Assembly: GCA_021832345.1 (NCBI GenBank)
Contig: JAKBKY010000001.1
Span: 86,385 to 150,384, forward strand
Origin: a bacterium
GTDB lineage: Bacteria > Vulcanimicrobiota > Vulcanimicrobiia > Vulcanimicrobiales > Vulcanimicrobiaceae
DNA: 64,000 bases
Direction of reading: 5' to 3'
Below are positions 31,615 to 41,039 of the stretch, piece by piece. Position 1 is the first letter of the stretch. Each line of letters begins with the position of its first letter. A program made the translations under genes and the position numbers. The notes under the pieces are model-generated. The model did not search any database and had not been told where the DNA came from. It saw only the letters and a program-made list of their open reading frames with translations.

Positions 31615-32031
31615 CTAGGCCGCCGATCGTTTGCGCGGCCGGCCGCCTTTGAGCCCGTTCTTGCGCGCAGCGACAGTTTTAGCGATTGAGCGCGCGCGAC
31701 CGCCGATTTTCCCAAGCGCACCGGCAAACGCATCGCCGAATAAATCGCGCAGAAGTCCCGGCACGTAAAACGCCTCACCAAACTCGCTAAAGATCAAGCC
31801 GTCGCCCATCGGTGACGCCTTCACGTCACGCAAGCGGGCGAGCGGGACGTTGGCGATTTCGTCAATCGCCTTAACGGGGATCGCTAGTTCGAGCCCGCTA
31901 CGGAACTGTAACCGCACAGTCTTCGCTCTTTCGTCAAGTTTCGCCGAAATGAGGGCGGTCGGCCGTTTCGCCTTCGCTTCGCCACGCCGTTCGGCGACTG
32001 CAAGTTGCGCATCGGTTGGAACCTTAGCCAT
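31615..32031 (-). CDS. DUF2442 protein (putative antitoxin)
   Basis: A 138-residue protein: an N-terminal helical part (AKVPTDAQLAVAERRGEAKA), a DUF2442 beta domain (LQFRSGLELAIPVKAIDEI) and a basic IGGRARSIAKTVAARKN-GLKGGRPRK tail that may bind DNA. It overlaps the end of the DUF4160 gene by 8 bases, the standard pairing for this presumed toxin-antitoxin type. The biochemical activity of either protein is not established. Confidence 0.85.
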   Translation of the reverse strand: MAKVPTDAQLAVAERRGEAKAKRPTALISAKLDERAKTVRLQFRSGLELAIPVKAIDEIANVPLARLRDVKASPMGDGLIFSEFGEAFYVPGLLRDLFGDAFAGALGKIGGRARSIAKTVAARKNGLKGGRPRKRSAA

Positions 32032-32257
32032 GATAGTGCCTCCAGAGTTCAAGCAGTTCGTCGCGGTGGTCGTCAACGACGCGAAGTGCTCGTCGTGACT
32101 CGCTGTTCTTCATGCCGCGTTTTTCACGAATACTGACAGGATCGAGCCACACGACGAGTTCACCGCTGTTGCCGAAGACATGGACGTGCGGCCGATGCCC
32201 GCGCTCGTCGCGGAGGTGAACATAGATTTCAAATCCGCCGATCACGCGCTTAGGCAT
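32024..32257 (-). CDS. DUF4160 protein (putative toxin)
   Basis: A 77-residue protein: VIGGFEIYVHLRDERGHRPH, then VHVFGNSGELVVWLDPVSIR and a C-terminal helix HRDELLELWRHY. The GHRPHVHV stretch is the DUF4160 hallmark. First gene of a pair with DUF2442. ATG 32257 lies 6 bases after a consensus TATAAT, with no ribosome-binding site. Confidence 0.87.
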   Translation of the reverse strand: MPKRVIGGFEIYVHLRDERGHRPHVHVFGNSGELVVWLDPVSIREKRGMKNSESRRALRVVDDHRDELLELWRHYHG

Positions 32258-32263
32258 ATCACG

Positions 32264-32292
32264 ATTATACCCAATCTGAATCGCTTTTGCAA
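32264..32292 (-). promoter_or_regulatory. Promoter of the DUF4160/DUF2442 pair
   Basis: On the minus strand TTGCAA (32292-32287), 17 bases, TATAAT (32269-32264). The start codon is 6 bases downstream. Confidence 0.75.
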
Positions 32293-32331
32293 GTGACGGC
32301 GCCGTGCTTGCGCCGCGGTGCGACCCGCCCG

Positions 32332-33276
32332 CTATGCCGGCGGTGCGGCGATGCGGACGCAGGCGTCGGCGTAGATATCGGCAAGCGTGGCGGCAAGCGG
32401 CGTGCGTGGGCGCCACCCGGTCTGCGTTGCCAGCTTTTCATAGGAGCCGAACGCCACCAACATCTCCACCGGCCGCATCCGCGCGGGATCGTTGCGCACC
32501 TCCACCGCGACGCCGGCGATGCGAATCAACTCACCGAGCATCTCGCGCAGCGACGTCGCGCGTCCGCTGCACACGTTGTAGACCTCGCCGCTGCACCCGG
32601 CGCTTGCAATCGCCAGATACGCCTGCGCCGCATCCCGCACATCGAGCATGTCGCGACGCACGTCGAGGTTGCCTACCGCCATCCGTGCCGGCGCGCCGGC
32701 GGCGATGCGCGCCAACTGCTCGGCAAACGAGGCGATCGCAAAGACGTCGCTCTGCCCGGGTCCGATCTGGTTGAAGCCGCGCGCCACCCGCACGTCCAAG
32801 TCGTAGGTGCGCGCTTCGGCAAGTGCGATCATCTCGGCGGCGGCTTTGCTCGCCGCATAGGGGTTGACCGGGCGCAAGGCCAGCTCTTCACGAAACGGCA
32901 GATCGCCCGGATCGCGCATGCCGTAGACATCGGCCGAACTTGCGAGCACCAGGCGCGGCGCCGGGTTGCCGGCGTCACGATAGCCGCGCACCGCGGCGAG
33001 CAATCGCGCCGTGCCGAGCGCATTGACATCGTAGCTGGCCAGCGGATCGGCGTTGGCTGCCGGCACGAAGGCCTGCCCCGCCAGATGGAAGACCACCTCC
33101 GGGCGTGCCAGATCCAGCGCCGCGCGCAGATTCTGCAGATCGGCAAGATCGAGCGGAAAGTACGCCCCTGCGTCCCGCGGGCCGCCGCAGGCAAACACTT
33201 CGTCGCCCGCAGCCTGCAGCGCCGTCAGCAGATGTGCGCCGACGAAGCCGCCGGCGCCGGTCAGCAGCGCGCGCAT
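32332..33276 (-). CDS. rmd: GDP-4-dehydro-6-deoxy-D-mannose reductase-like enzyme
   Basis: A 314-residue extended short-chain dehydrogenase with GAGGFVGAHLL at the N-terminus, the SSADVYG segment, the catalytic YAASKAA tyrosine-lysine pair and a C-terminal sugar-nucleotide domain. Directly downstream of gmd, it should reduce the keto intermediate to GDP-D-rhamnose. Another 4-ketoreductase specificity is possible. It starts 6 bases after gmd and ends the polysaccharide run. Confidence 0.88.
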   Translation of the reverse strand: MRALLTGAGGFVGAHLLTALQAAGDEVFACGGPRDAGAYFPLDLADLQNLRAALDLARPEVVFHLAGQAFVPAANADPLASYDVNALGTARLLAAVRGYRDAGNPAPRLVLASSADVYGMRDPGDLPFREELALRPVNPYAASKAAAEMIALAEARTYDLDVRVARGFNQIGPGQSDVFAIASFAEQLARIAAGAPARMAVGNLDVRRDMLDVRDAAQAYLAIASAGCSGEVYNVCSGRATSLREMLGELIRIAGVAVEVRNDPARMRPVEMLVAFGSYEKLATQTGWRPRTPLAATLADIYADACVRIAAPPA

Positions 33277-33282
33277 CGAACC

Positions 33283-34266
<984 letters not shown>

Positions 34267-34941
34267 TTAGTTCAGAATCTGGACGGTCTCGCCCTTGTCA
34301 TCGAAGAGGAAGCGCGTCTCGTAGAGTTCCGAGCCTTCCGTACTGACGACTTTGGACTGAATGGTGAGCCGATGCATGAGCACACCGTTGGTGCGCGCCA
34401 CCCCGGAGTAGAAGTACTGGACGAGCGGCGTAACGTTCTCGTGCAGCGGCGCCAACTTCCGGCGCTCCACGAGCATCTCCAGCAGCCGGCGCTGCAGGCG
34501 CCCCGGGAGTAACCGGTTGGCGTCATCCGGCGTCATCCGAACGGTGACCAACTCCTCTTGGGCCTTGTTCTCTTCGGTCACCGGCCTATCGGTGGTGAAG
34601 CGCACGATCGCATCCCAGTCGTCGGCCGAGATGCCGACAAAGCGCATGCCGTACCGCCAGACCGATTTGCCTTGGTGGTTGACGGTATCGTGCCAGGCGG
34701 TCTTGGCGCGAACCCGTACCACCCGCTGCTCGACGGTCGCGCGCACCTCGAACTCATCTCGTCCCGCCGGCTCCTGCGTGAGGATGCAGACACCCCCCGC
34801 GCTGATATCCAAGCCGATCGCCGCCTTCTGGGTGAGGCCGCCATCGAACGAGACGGTCGCCCGGTAGGGCTTGCGCTTCCTGGGATACTTGCGCCGGTTC
34901 GGGTCCGAGCCCGTGAACCACGCCAAGAGTTCTCCAAGCAT
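34267..34941 (-). CDS. PilZ-domain protein within the polysaccharide operon
   Basis: A 224-residue protein. The PilZ domain (about 15-120) has RRKYPRKRKPYRATVSFDGG and LDISAGGVCIL, retaining the arginine and D-x-SxxG motifs for cyclic-di-GMP. A C-terminal part of about 100 residues (LLPGRLQRRLLEMLVERRKL) is of unknown type. It lies 12 bases after kamE and 6 before gmd, so cyclic-di-GMP may influence this glycan pathway. That role is inferred from position only. Confidence 0.85.
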   Translation of the reverse strand: MLGELLAWFTGSDPNRRKYPRKRKPYRATVSFDGGLTQKAAIGLDISAGGVCILTQEPAGRDEFEVRATVEQRVVRVRAKTAWHDTVNHQGKSVWRYGMRFVGISADDWDAIVRFTTDRPVTEENKAQEELVTVRMTPDDANRLLPGRLQRRLLEMLVERRKLAPLHENVTPLVQYFYSGVARTNGVLMHRLTIQSKVVSTEGSELYETRFLFDDKGETVQILN

Positions 34942-34953
34942 GCTCGCTCTCTC

Positions 34954-35712
34954 TTAGACGCCTCCCCGAGCGACTACTGCGCGTTCGGCCAGGCGCGTCG
35001 CGATAAAGGCCGCCACTTCGCTCGGCAGCGTCCCCCGCCCAAAACCCGCATCGTAGCCCAGTTCTCCGGCCAGCAGGTTGGTCACCCGCGGCCCGCCGCA
35101 GCAGAGCACCACGCGATCGCGTATGCCTTCGGCCTCCAGCAGTTCGGCCAGCGCCGTAAAGTTGGTGATGTCGCTCCCCTTCTGGGTCACCACCTGGGAG
35201 GCCAGAAGCGCGTCGATCTCGCGCTCTTTGGCGAAACGCACGAACTCGTCGACCGCCACTTGACTGCCCAGGTTATGCACCTCGAACATCTGGTAGCGTT
35301 CGAGCCCGTAGTCGCCCTTATATCCCTTCATGTTGAGAATCGCATCGATGCCGACGGTATGCGCATCGGTGCCGATGCAGGCGCCCGCCACGCGCACCTT
35401 GCGCCCCAACCGCTCGCGCACGAAGGCATCGATCTCTTCCATCGACATCGCATGGATTTTGGCGGAGGGCGCTTTGACGCCGGCCATGTCGATCGACTGC
35501 GTCGTCGCGGCGTAGACGACGAAGAGCGAGAAGCCGGCAGCGATCGGCCGGCCATCGACGACCTGCACCTCGGTGAAGCCCATCTTGGCAACGAGTTGGC
35601 GCGCAGCTTCGTCTGCCGCTTCGCTCCACTCGACCGGCAGCGTAAACGAGAGCTGCACCTTGCCGTCGTTGCGCGTATCGCCGTAGGGGCGGATGACGGT
35701 TGACTCGTTCAT
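34954..35712 (-). CDS. kamE: Lysine 5,6-aminomutase, cobalamin-binding beta subunit
   Basis: A 252-residue subunit. The B12-binding D-x-H-x-x-G motif is GTDAHTVGIDAI (His118), and eleven residues later NMKGYKGDYGLE carries Lys129, equivalent by spacing to the PLP-binding lysine of the clostridial beta subunit. With KamD it moves the terminal amino group of lysine or beta-lysine to the neighbouring carbon by a radical mechanism using adenosylcobalamin and PLP. It overlaps the kamD stop by 4 bases. No kamA, kdd, kce or kal gene is in the window. Confidence 0.95.
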   Translation of the reverse strand: MNESTVIRPYGDTRNDGKVQLSFTLPVEWSEAADEAARQLVAKMGFTEVQVVDGRPIAAGFSLFVVYAATTQSIDMAGVKAPSAKIHAMSMEEIDAFVRERLGRKVRVAGACIGTDAHTVGIDAILNMKGYKGDYGLERYQMFEVHNLGSQVAVDEFVRFAKEREIDALLASQVVTQKGSDITNFTALAELLEAEGIRDRVVLCCGGPRVTNLLAGELGYDAGFGRGTLPSEVAAFIATRLAERAVVARGGV

Positions 35713-37271
35713 CGGGGCGAGCCCGCTGCCGGTACGGCGGCAAGCGCCGCCTCAAACGGATTATAGTAGTCGTCGGCGCGCGCGAAGACGCCGTCAAAAC
35801 CGCGGCCGCCGTCGGGCGGGCGCGACACGTCGGCAAAGACCGCGCCCTGGATCGCCGGCATCAAACCGCGAGCCGCCACGCGCTCGAGCAACGCCTCGGC
35901 ATTTGCCAACACCTCCTGCGCCCGCCGCTCGATCCGCCCACCCGGCGTAAAGCTGATCTCATCGCCAAAGTGCCGCGCCGTGTTCATCACGTAACGCGCG
36001 TTCTCGATGGAGAGCACGCGATCGCCCAAGAACGGCGTGTGAATAGCCTCGGTGAGCATGCCGCACAGGTGGATGCTCTGGCGCGTCATGACCGAGGTGA
36101 GGTTGAACATCGCGTCGATCAAGTGCCCCTTGAAGATGTCGCCGGTCATGTGTTTGGTCGGCGGCATGTACTTCAGCGGAGCGTTCGGGAAGACTTGACG
36201 GGCGAGCTGCGCCTGGGCCACTTGGAAGAGGAAGCCGTCTTCGAGATCCGGGTCGATTTCGTAGGCATCGCCGAGGCCGATCTGCTCGTCCGGCATCCCC
36301 GCGCGATGCGCGAACTCTTCGTTGATGAACTGCGAAGCGAGAACGGCCGGCGCCTGCTCTACCGCATCGGCGGTGGTGAGGTAGTTATCTTCACCCGTAT
36401 TGATGATGATTCCGGAGAACGCGTTGAGCATGCGGCTGAAGTGCTGATCGACGAAGGTGCGCTTCATGTTGATGTCGCGAAAGAGAATGCCGTACATCGA
36501 ATCGTTGAGCAGCATGTCGAGCCGTTCGAGCGCCGCCATCGTTGCGATCTCCGGCATGCACAGGCCGCTGGCGTAGTTGGTGAGCATGACGTAGCGCCCG
36601 AGCCGCTCCGAGACCTCGTCGAGCGCGCTGCGCATGATGCGGAAGTTCTCTTGCGTGGCGTAGGTGCCGCCGAAGCCTTCGGTCGTCGGGCCGAACGGCA
36701 CGAAGTCGAGCAAGGACTGTCCCGTCGAGCGGATCACCGCGATGATCTGGGCGCCGGCCTGCGCAGCGGCCACGGCCGCGGTGCGATCCTCATAGATGTT
36801 GCCGCTGGCCACGATGACGTAGAGCCACGGCGGCGGCGATTGCGGCAAGCGCGTGAGCCGTTCCAGACGCTCGGCGCGACGCTCCCGCAGCCGTGCCAGC
36901 GTGCGCTCGACGAACGGGCGCAGCGCGCCGCGCACGGCAGCGGCCGGAACGTCGATAAACTGCTCCAGCGAGTAGCGCCCGGCGCCTAGCGCCTCGGCGA
37001 GCGGTTGCGGTTCGAGCCCCGTCTCGGCCAAGGCCGCACCGAAGGCCGTCGCCACGCCGCGCGCGCGCATCCGGGGCGGCAGGCCGTCTACGAGCAGGTT
37101 GGGCAGGGGAATCTCGTCACGGCCGATGCCGTCCACCCCGAGCAGGCGCAGCACCGAACGCTCGACGGCGACCGTCGAGTGAGCGGCGATGAAGGTCGAG
37201 ACCGGGTCCACGATAGAGGCCGCCAAGCTCCGGCAGCGCTCAACCGCCGCGCGATCGATCCGCAGTTCCAT
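35709..37271 (-). CDS. kamD: Lysine 5,6-aminomutase, alpha subunit
   Basis: A 520-residue TIM-barrel subunit, the usual size. Recognisable stretches are IIAVIRSTGQSLLDFVPFGP, TEGFGGTYATQENFRIMR, NYASGLCMPEIATM and YMPPTKHMTGDIFKGHLIDA. It forms the aminomutase with KamE. It starts 52 bases after the flippase gene. A promoter-like TTGAGC-18-TAGAAT ends 9 bases before its ATG, so it may be transcribed both from there and by read-through. Confidence 0.95.
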   Translation of the reverse strand: MELRIDRAAVERCRSLAASIVDPVSTFIAAHSTVAVERSVLRLLGVDGIGRDEIPLPNLLVDGLPPRMRARGVATAFGAALAETGLEPQPLAEALGAGRYSLEQFIDVPAAAVRGALRPFVERTLARLRERRAERLERLTRLPQSPPPWLYVIVASGNIYEDRTAAVAAAQAGAQIIAVIRSTGQSLLDFVPFGPTTEGFGGTYATQENFRIMRSALDEVSERLGRYVMLTNYASGLCMPEIATMAALERLDMLLNDSMYGILFRDINMKRTFVDQHFSRMLNAFSGIIINTGEDNYLTTADAVEQAPAVLASQFINEEFAHRAGMPDEQIGLGDAYEIDPDLEDGFLFQVAQAQLARQVFPNAPLKYMPPTKHMTGDIFKGHLIDAMFNLTSVMTRQSIHLCGMLTEAIHTPFLGDRVLSIENARYVMNTARHFGDEISFTPGGRIERRAQEVLANAEALLERVAARGLMPAIQGAVFADVSRPPDGGRGFDGVFARADDYYNPFEAALAAVPAAGSPR

Positions 37272-37280
37272 AGATCTTCT

Positions 37281-37310
37281 ATTCTACGGGAGTACTCAAG
37301 CGCCGCTCAA
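37281..37310 (-). promoter_or_regulatory. Possible internal promoter before kamD
   Basis: On the minus strand TTGAGC (37310-37305), 18 bases, TAGAAT (37286-37281), 9 bases from the kamD ATG. An imperfect hairpin in the same gap lacks a T run. Confidence 0.5.
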
Positions 37311-37323
37311 GCGCTTTTGCCTG

Positions 37324-38631
37324 CTAGGCGGTGGCGCGCGAGGTAGCGCGCGATTGGTAGACGAGGCTGCCCGAGACGACCGCCAGGGTCACGGCGTTGC
37401 CCACCACCATCGTCAGCACCACATGGAAGAGCGTACCGTGGATGAGGACGATCGCGCCGAGGGTGCCAAGCGTGCCGAGCACGAGCGGAATCGCGAAGGC
37501 CATGCGATGAGTGGCAATCGAGTAGGAGCCGACCAGGCTCGTGATGGCGAGCAGCGTCATCGAGAGCCCGTACCACACGAGCAACCCCGACGCCGCCGCA
37601 AAGGCGCGGCCGACGAGTGCGCGCAGCACCAGCGGCCCAAAGAGCATGAAGCCGCCCAGGCCGACGCCGGCGAGCACCAGCGTCATGGCGAGCGCAAAGA
37701 CCAGCGGCTCGCGCGCGTTGAGGCCGCGCGCATGGCGGTTGGCGGCCGCCGACAGCAAGACCGTCGGCGCGAAGCCGACCAGGTAGAGCAGGATCTTGCC
37801 GCCTAGGGACGCGGCCGAGTAGAGCCCGGCCTGGTCGGCCGAAAAGTAGTGCTTGACGAGAATCACGTCGCCCGAACCCATCAGCGTGAGCGCCACGGTG
37901 AGCGCCGCGGCACCGCCGGTCGTTGCGGCGATGCGCCGCCAATCCAGTTGGAGCACCGCCGTCTTCGCCTTGCCGTAGCGCGACGCGAGGCGTATCGCGA
38001 TCAGCGTGCAGCCCACGAACACGCCCGCGAAGAAGCTGGCGATGCCGCCGAGCAGCCCAAAGCCGACGAAGGCGAGCGCGCCGACGACGAGCACCTTGAC
38101 CAAGCCTTCGCTCGCGGCGGAGATCGAGAAACCCAGAAAATCCTGCGTGCCTTGGCTGACCGCACGCAGGCTCGCCGAGAGCATCGCAACCGCACCCAGG
38201 ATCATCACCATCGGCACCGTCCAATCCGGCACGTGCATGAAGCGCGAGAGCGGTTCGTCAAAGACGAGCCCGGCCACGACGTAGACGCCGCCGAGCATGC
38301 CGACACCTTGGGCCACCCGGATGGTGAGCGCCCGCAGGTGCCCGTCGTCGTGGAGCGCGCTAAACTCTGCCGCGAAGCGCGCGATGACGGTGGTGGCGAT
38401 CGCGGCAGGCGTTCCCACCAAGGCGTAGGCGGAGATCAAGGCATAGAGCGCGCCGTACTCATCGACCCCCAGACGCCGGCTGGCGATCGCATGGAAGATG
38501 AAGGCGCAGAGATTCATGAACGTCATCGCGGCGAAGACGAGCGTCCCTTGGCCGACGAGTTCGCTGCCTCGAACGCGGCGCAGGAGATGGCGGGGATGCG
38601 CCGCCGCCGCGCGCAGATCGAGTCGAAGCAC
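37324..38631 (-). CDS. Polysaccharide flippase (Wzx/MOP-type)
   Basis: A 435-residue membrane protein with about twelve hydrophobic segments. The opening GSELVGQGTLVFAAMTFMNL and SRRLGVDEYGALYALISAYA fit the oligosaccharide flippase family of the MOP superfamily. It would move lipid-linked sugar units across the inner membrane. It follows rfbD by 9 bases and precedes kamD. Confidence 0.88.
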   Translation of the reverse strand: MLRLDLRAAAAHPRHLLRRVRGSELVGQGTLVFAAMTFMNLCAFIFHAIASRRLGVDEYGALYALISAYALVGTPAAIATTVIARFAAEFSALHDDGHLRALTIRVAQGVGMLGGVYVVAGLVFDEPLSRFMHVPDWTVPMVMILGAVAMLSASLRAVSQGTQDFLGFSISAASEGLVKVLVVGALAFVGFGLLGGIASFFAGVFVGCTLIAIRLASRYGKAKTAVLQLDWRRIAATTGGAAALTVALTLMGSGDVILVKHYFSADQAGLYSAASLGGKILLYLVGFAPTVLLSAAANRHARGLNAREPLVFALAMTLVLAGVGLGGFMLFGPLVLRALVGRAFAAASGLLVWYGLSMTLLAITSLVGSYSIATHRMAFAIPLVLGTLGTLGAIVLIHGTLFHVVLTMVVGNAVTLAVVSGSLVYQSRATSRATA

Positions 38632-38640
38632 GCTAGGCGC

Positions 38641-39525
38641 TTACGACGTCAGGCCGCGCGTCACCCGGTCGGTGAGGTAGTCGCAAAGTCCCTGCCGCCA
38701 ACTCGGCATCGCGATGCCGAGGCTCTGCAGCCGGCCGTTCGCCAACGCCGAGAAGCGCGGCCGGCGCGCCGGAGCCTTCCACGACGCCGAAGCGATCGCT
38801 TCGATCGGATGCGCGATGCCGGCCAGCTCCAACGCCGCCGAGGCGAACGCATGCCAGCTCACCGCGCCGGCGTTGGCGCAGTGGTAGAGCCCGTAGGCCT
38901 GCGTCGCAACGAGGGCGCGTAAGGCGCGCGCCAGATGCACCGCGTAGGTGGGTGAGGCAACCATATCGTCGACGACGCGAACCGGCTCGCCCGCGCGCGC
39001 CTGCGCGATGATGCGGTCGACGAACGTGTAGCCTTTGGTCGCGCTTGGGCGTACGCCGTAGAGCCCGCAGGTGCGCACCACAAACGCACGGCTGCGACGG
39101 CGCAGCACCAACTGTTCGCCCGCAAGCTTGGAAGCACCGTAGACGGAGATCGGCGCCGGGCAATCCGTTTCGATGTACGGCCGGCCCAGGTCGCCGTCGA
39201 AGACGTAGTCGGTACTCAAGGTGACGAAGACGCAGTCCCGCTGCGCGCAAGCACCGGCAAGGCGATCGACCGCCAGCGCATTCACGGCAAACGCCCGCTC
39301 CGGCTCCGCTTCGCACCGATCCACGTTATGAAACGCGGCGGCGTTCACGACGACGTCGGGCTGGATCCGCTCCAGTGCCTGCTCCAGCGCCGCGCCGTCT
39401 TCGAGCGGCAACTCCGTATGCGTCGGCGCCAGCACCCGGCAGTCGCTCCACTCGCGCACGATCTCGGCCCCAAGCTGCCCCGAACCGCCGATCAGCAGGA
39501 CGCGCAAGCGCTCACTATCGTTCAT
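38641..39525 (-). CDS. rfbD: dTDP-4-dehydrorhamnose reductase
   Basis: Last step of dTDP-L-rhamnose synthesis. The 294-residue product shows LLIGGSGQLGAEIVREWS, VNAAAFHNVDRCE, FVTLSTDYVFDGDLGRPYIE and the YGASKLAGE catalytic pair. ATG 39525 was chosen over an in-frame start 45 bases upstream. rfbC is 1.5 kb away on the opposite strand; rfbA and rfbB are not in the window. It heads the run to rmd. Confidence 0.95.
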   Translation of the reverse strand: MNDSERLRVLLIGGSGQLGAEIVREWSDCRVLAPTHTELPLEDGAALEQALERIQPDVVVNAAAFHNVDRCEAEPERAFAVNALAVDRLAGACAQRDCVFVTLSTDYVFDGDLGRPYIETDCPAPISVYGASKLAGEQLVLRRRSRAFVVRTCGLYGVRPSATKGYTFVDRIIAQARAGEPVRVVDDMVASPTYAVHLARALRALVATQAYGLYHCANAGAVSWHAFASAALELAGIAHPIEAIASASWKAPARRPRFSALANGRLQSLGIAMPSWRQGLCDYLTDRVTRGLTS

Positions 39526-39566
39526 CCGCTCAGCATACCATGACCTCGCGTTGGGCCGGCCCAGGC

Positions 39567-39911
39567 TCACAGGTCCAAGATTTCCCTCAGACCGCGGCTA
39601 ATCTTTTGCATGGTATCGCTCTCTAAGCGCCCGTTGAATCGTTGAAGCCGCAGGTGCGAAACGGTTCGGACTTGATTGCACAACACCAGGCTGTCTTTCT
39701 TGAGACCGCCTTCCCCTTTCGTAACTTTGACGGCGATGACCGAGCCCGTTGAACCTTGAGCGTCGCTCAGTGGGCAGACGATCGTAATGGGCGAGGCGGC
39801 GTTTGCCGCGTCTCGTTGAACGATGACGCACGGACGCGTTTTCGCCTGCTCGCTTCCGACGGTCGGGTCCAGCGCTACGTGCCAGACCTGCCCGCGCTTT
39901 ATCTCGGGCAT
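39567..39911 (-). CDS. mazF: MazF/PemK-type mRNA interferase
   Basis: A 114-residue toxin: IKRGQVWHVALDPTVGSEQA, then KTRPCVIVQRD, the classic MazF opening with the catalytic arginine, and LVLCNQVRTVSHLRLQR with the conserved threonine. It begins immediately after the antitoxin stop (TAG then ATG with no gap), so translation is probably coupled. Confidence 0.95.
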   Translation of the reverse strand: MPEIKRGQVWHVALDPTVGSEQAKTRPCVIVQRDAANAASPITIVCPLSDAQGSTGSVIAVKVTKGEGGLKKDSLVLCNQVRTVSHLRLQRFNGRLESDTMQKISRGLREILDL

Positions 39912-40136
39912 CTACTCCAGGCCATCCATCAGCGTGGGCGCAAACTCCGCGTCAACCGACGCGTCTACGCTCGCATTCTGCGAGCACCATTGTGCGATCT
40001 CTGCATCAAGGGCCTCGCGCTCTTTCAGCTTGGCAGCGTTCACTGCAGCACTGACCATGAATGCGCTGCGGTTTGCAGCGACGGAGTCGATCAGAGCGAG
40101 CGCCTCGTCCGGCACAAGTATGGATATTTTAGCCAT
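39912..40136 (-). CDS. mazE: Ribbon-helix-helix antitoxin of the MazF module
   Basis: A 74-residue protein. MAKISILVPDEALALIDSVA, then ANRSAFMVSAAVNAAK, is a ribbon-helix-helix DNA-binding domain, and the acidic C-terminus binds the toxin. ATG 40136 is 6 bases after the -10 box, with no ribosome-binding site. A perfect palindrome AGTATATACT on the -10 is a likely operator. Confidence 0.9.
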   Translation of the reverse strand: MAKISILVPDEALALIDSVAANRSAFMVSAAVNAAKLKEREALDAEIAQWCSQNASVDASVDAEFAPTLMDGLE

Positions 40137-40142
40137 ACTAAG

Positions 40143-40171
40143 AGTATATACTAATGGGCTATATCACGCAA
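40143..40171 (-). promoter_or_regulatory. Promoter and operator of mazEF
   Basis: On the minus strand TTGCGT (40171-40166), 17 bases, TATACT (40148-40143). AGTATATACT at 40143-40152 is a 10-base palindrome covering the -10 and is a candidate MazE site. Confidence 0.75.
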
Positions 40172-40265
40172 GCCGGCAAGCCCGCAAAATCTGCGCGGTG
40201 TTGCACGTGAGAAGCAGAAGCCGCGCTTGACGGAGAGCGGATTCGCAGGCTATCCTCTGGAAGGA

Positions 40266-40523
40266 ATGAAATCCAAGGAGTTCCGAGCAAGGCTCACCAG
40301 TAAGAACCAACTCACGCTGCCGGCCGGCGTCAGTAGGTTACTGCACGTCGGTCCCGGCGATAGCGTTCGCTTCGAGGTTACGAAAGACGGCGTCGTCGTC
40401 GCTCCGGTGCCGATTCGCGAACGCCTGGCGCCGCTCGTCGGCTGCCGGCGCCGAGGCGCTGGGAAAACGCGTCGAGAGATCGATGCCGAGGTTCGCGAGC
40501 TGCGCGGCCCTCGCGACGAGTGA
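40266..40523 (+). CDS. AbrB/MazE-type antitoxin of a PIN module
   Basis: An 85-residue SpoVT/AbrB swapped-hairpin protein: FRARLTSKNQLTLPAGVSRL and LHVGPGDSVRFEVTKDGVVV. The tail contacts the PIN toxin. ATG 40266 was chosen over an upstream in-frame start at 40227, which coincides with a -35 (TTGACG 40227-40232, TATCCT 40251-40256, 18-base spacer). AAGGA abuts the ATG, too close to act normally. GTGA overlap with the next gene. Confidence 0.87.
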   Translation: MKSKEFRARLTSKNQLTLPAGVSRLLHVGPGDSVRFEVTKDGVVVAPVPIRERLAPLVGCRRRGAGKTRREIDAEVRELRGPRDE

Positions 40524-40942
40524 CGGCGCTCGACACGAACGTCCTCATCGATCTCGAAGAGGGCGCTCCCGAGGTTGCGGAACAGGCGCTTGCGGCGATC
40601 GAGCGCGCCGCTGGACGCGGCGCCGTCGTGGTGTGCGGCATCGTCTACGCGGAGCTCTGTGCACGCCCATCCGGCAATGCGTCGGCGATCGCCGCGGAGC
40701 TGCATGCCGCCGGCGTGGTGATCGACGTGGAGCTCCCGATCGGCGTGTGGACGGAAGCGGGGATTGCCTATGCCGCTTTTCGACGCCGCCGCGAACGATC
40801 GGGGGGAGGCGCTCCGCGGCGAATCATTGCGGATTTCATCATCGGCGCGCATGCCGGTCGCGTGGGAGCGCTCGTAACCAGCGATGCGGCTTTCTATCGG
40901 CGAGCCTTTCCGAGCCTGCGTGTCATCGACGTTCGCAGCTAG
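40520..40942 (+). CDS. vapC: PIN-domain ribonuclease toxin (VapC type)
   Basis: A 140-residue PIN nuclease with the acidic site residues visible in TALDTNVLIDLE, VYAELCA, IIADFIIGAHA and LVTSDAAF. Such toxins cut tRNA or rRNA. GTG at 40520 overlaps the antitoxin stop by 4 bases. The partner is of AbrB type, so it is a VapBC-like module. Confidence 0.93.
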   Translation: MTALDTNVLIDLEEGAPEVAEQALAAIERAAGRGAVVVCGIVYAELCARPSGNASAIAAELHAAGVVIDVELPIGVWTEAGIAYAAFRRRRERSGGGAPRRIIADFIIGAHAGRVGALVTSDAAFYRRAFPSLRVIDVRS

Positions 40943-41039
40943 ACCGAGTCACGTTGCGTTGGCTGCGTCGCGAGGACCGGCGCTCAAGTCCCTCACGTTC
41001 ACAGTAACCGGAGACGCTACGTCGAAGCCGGGACGCCAT

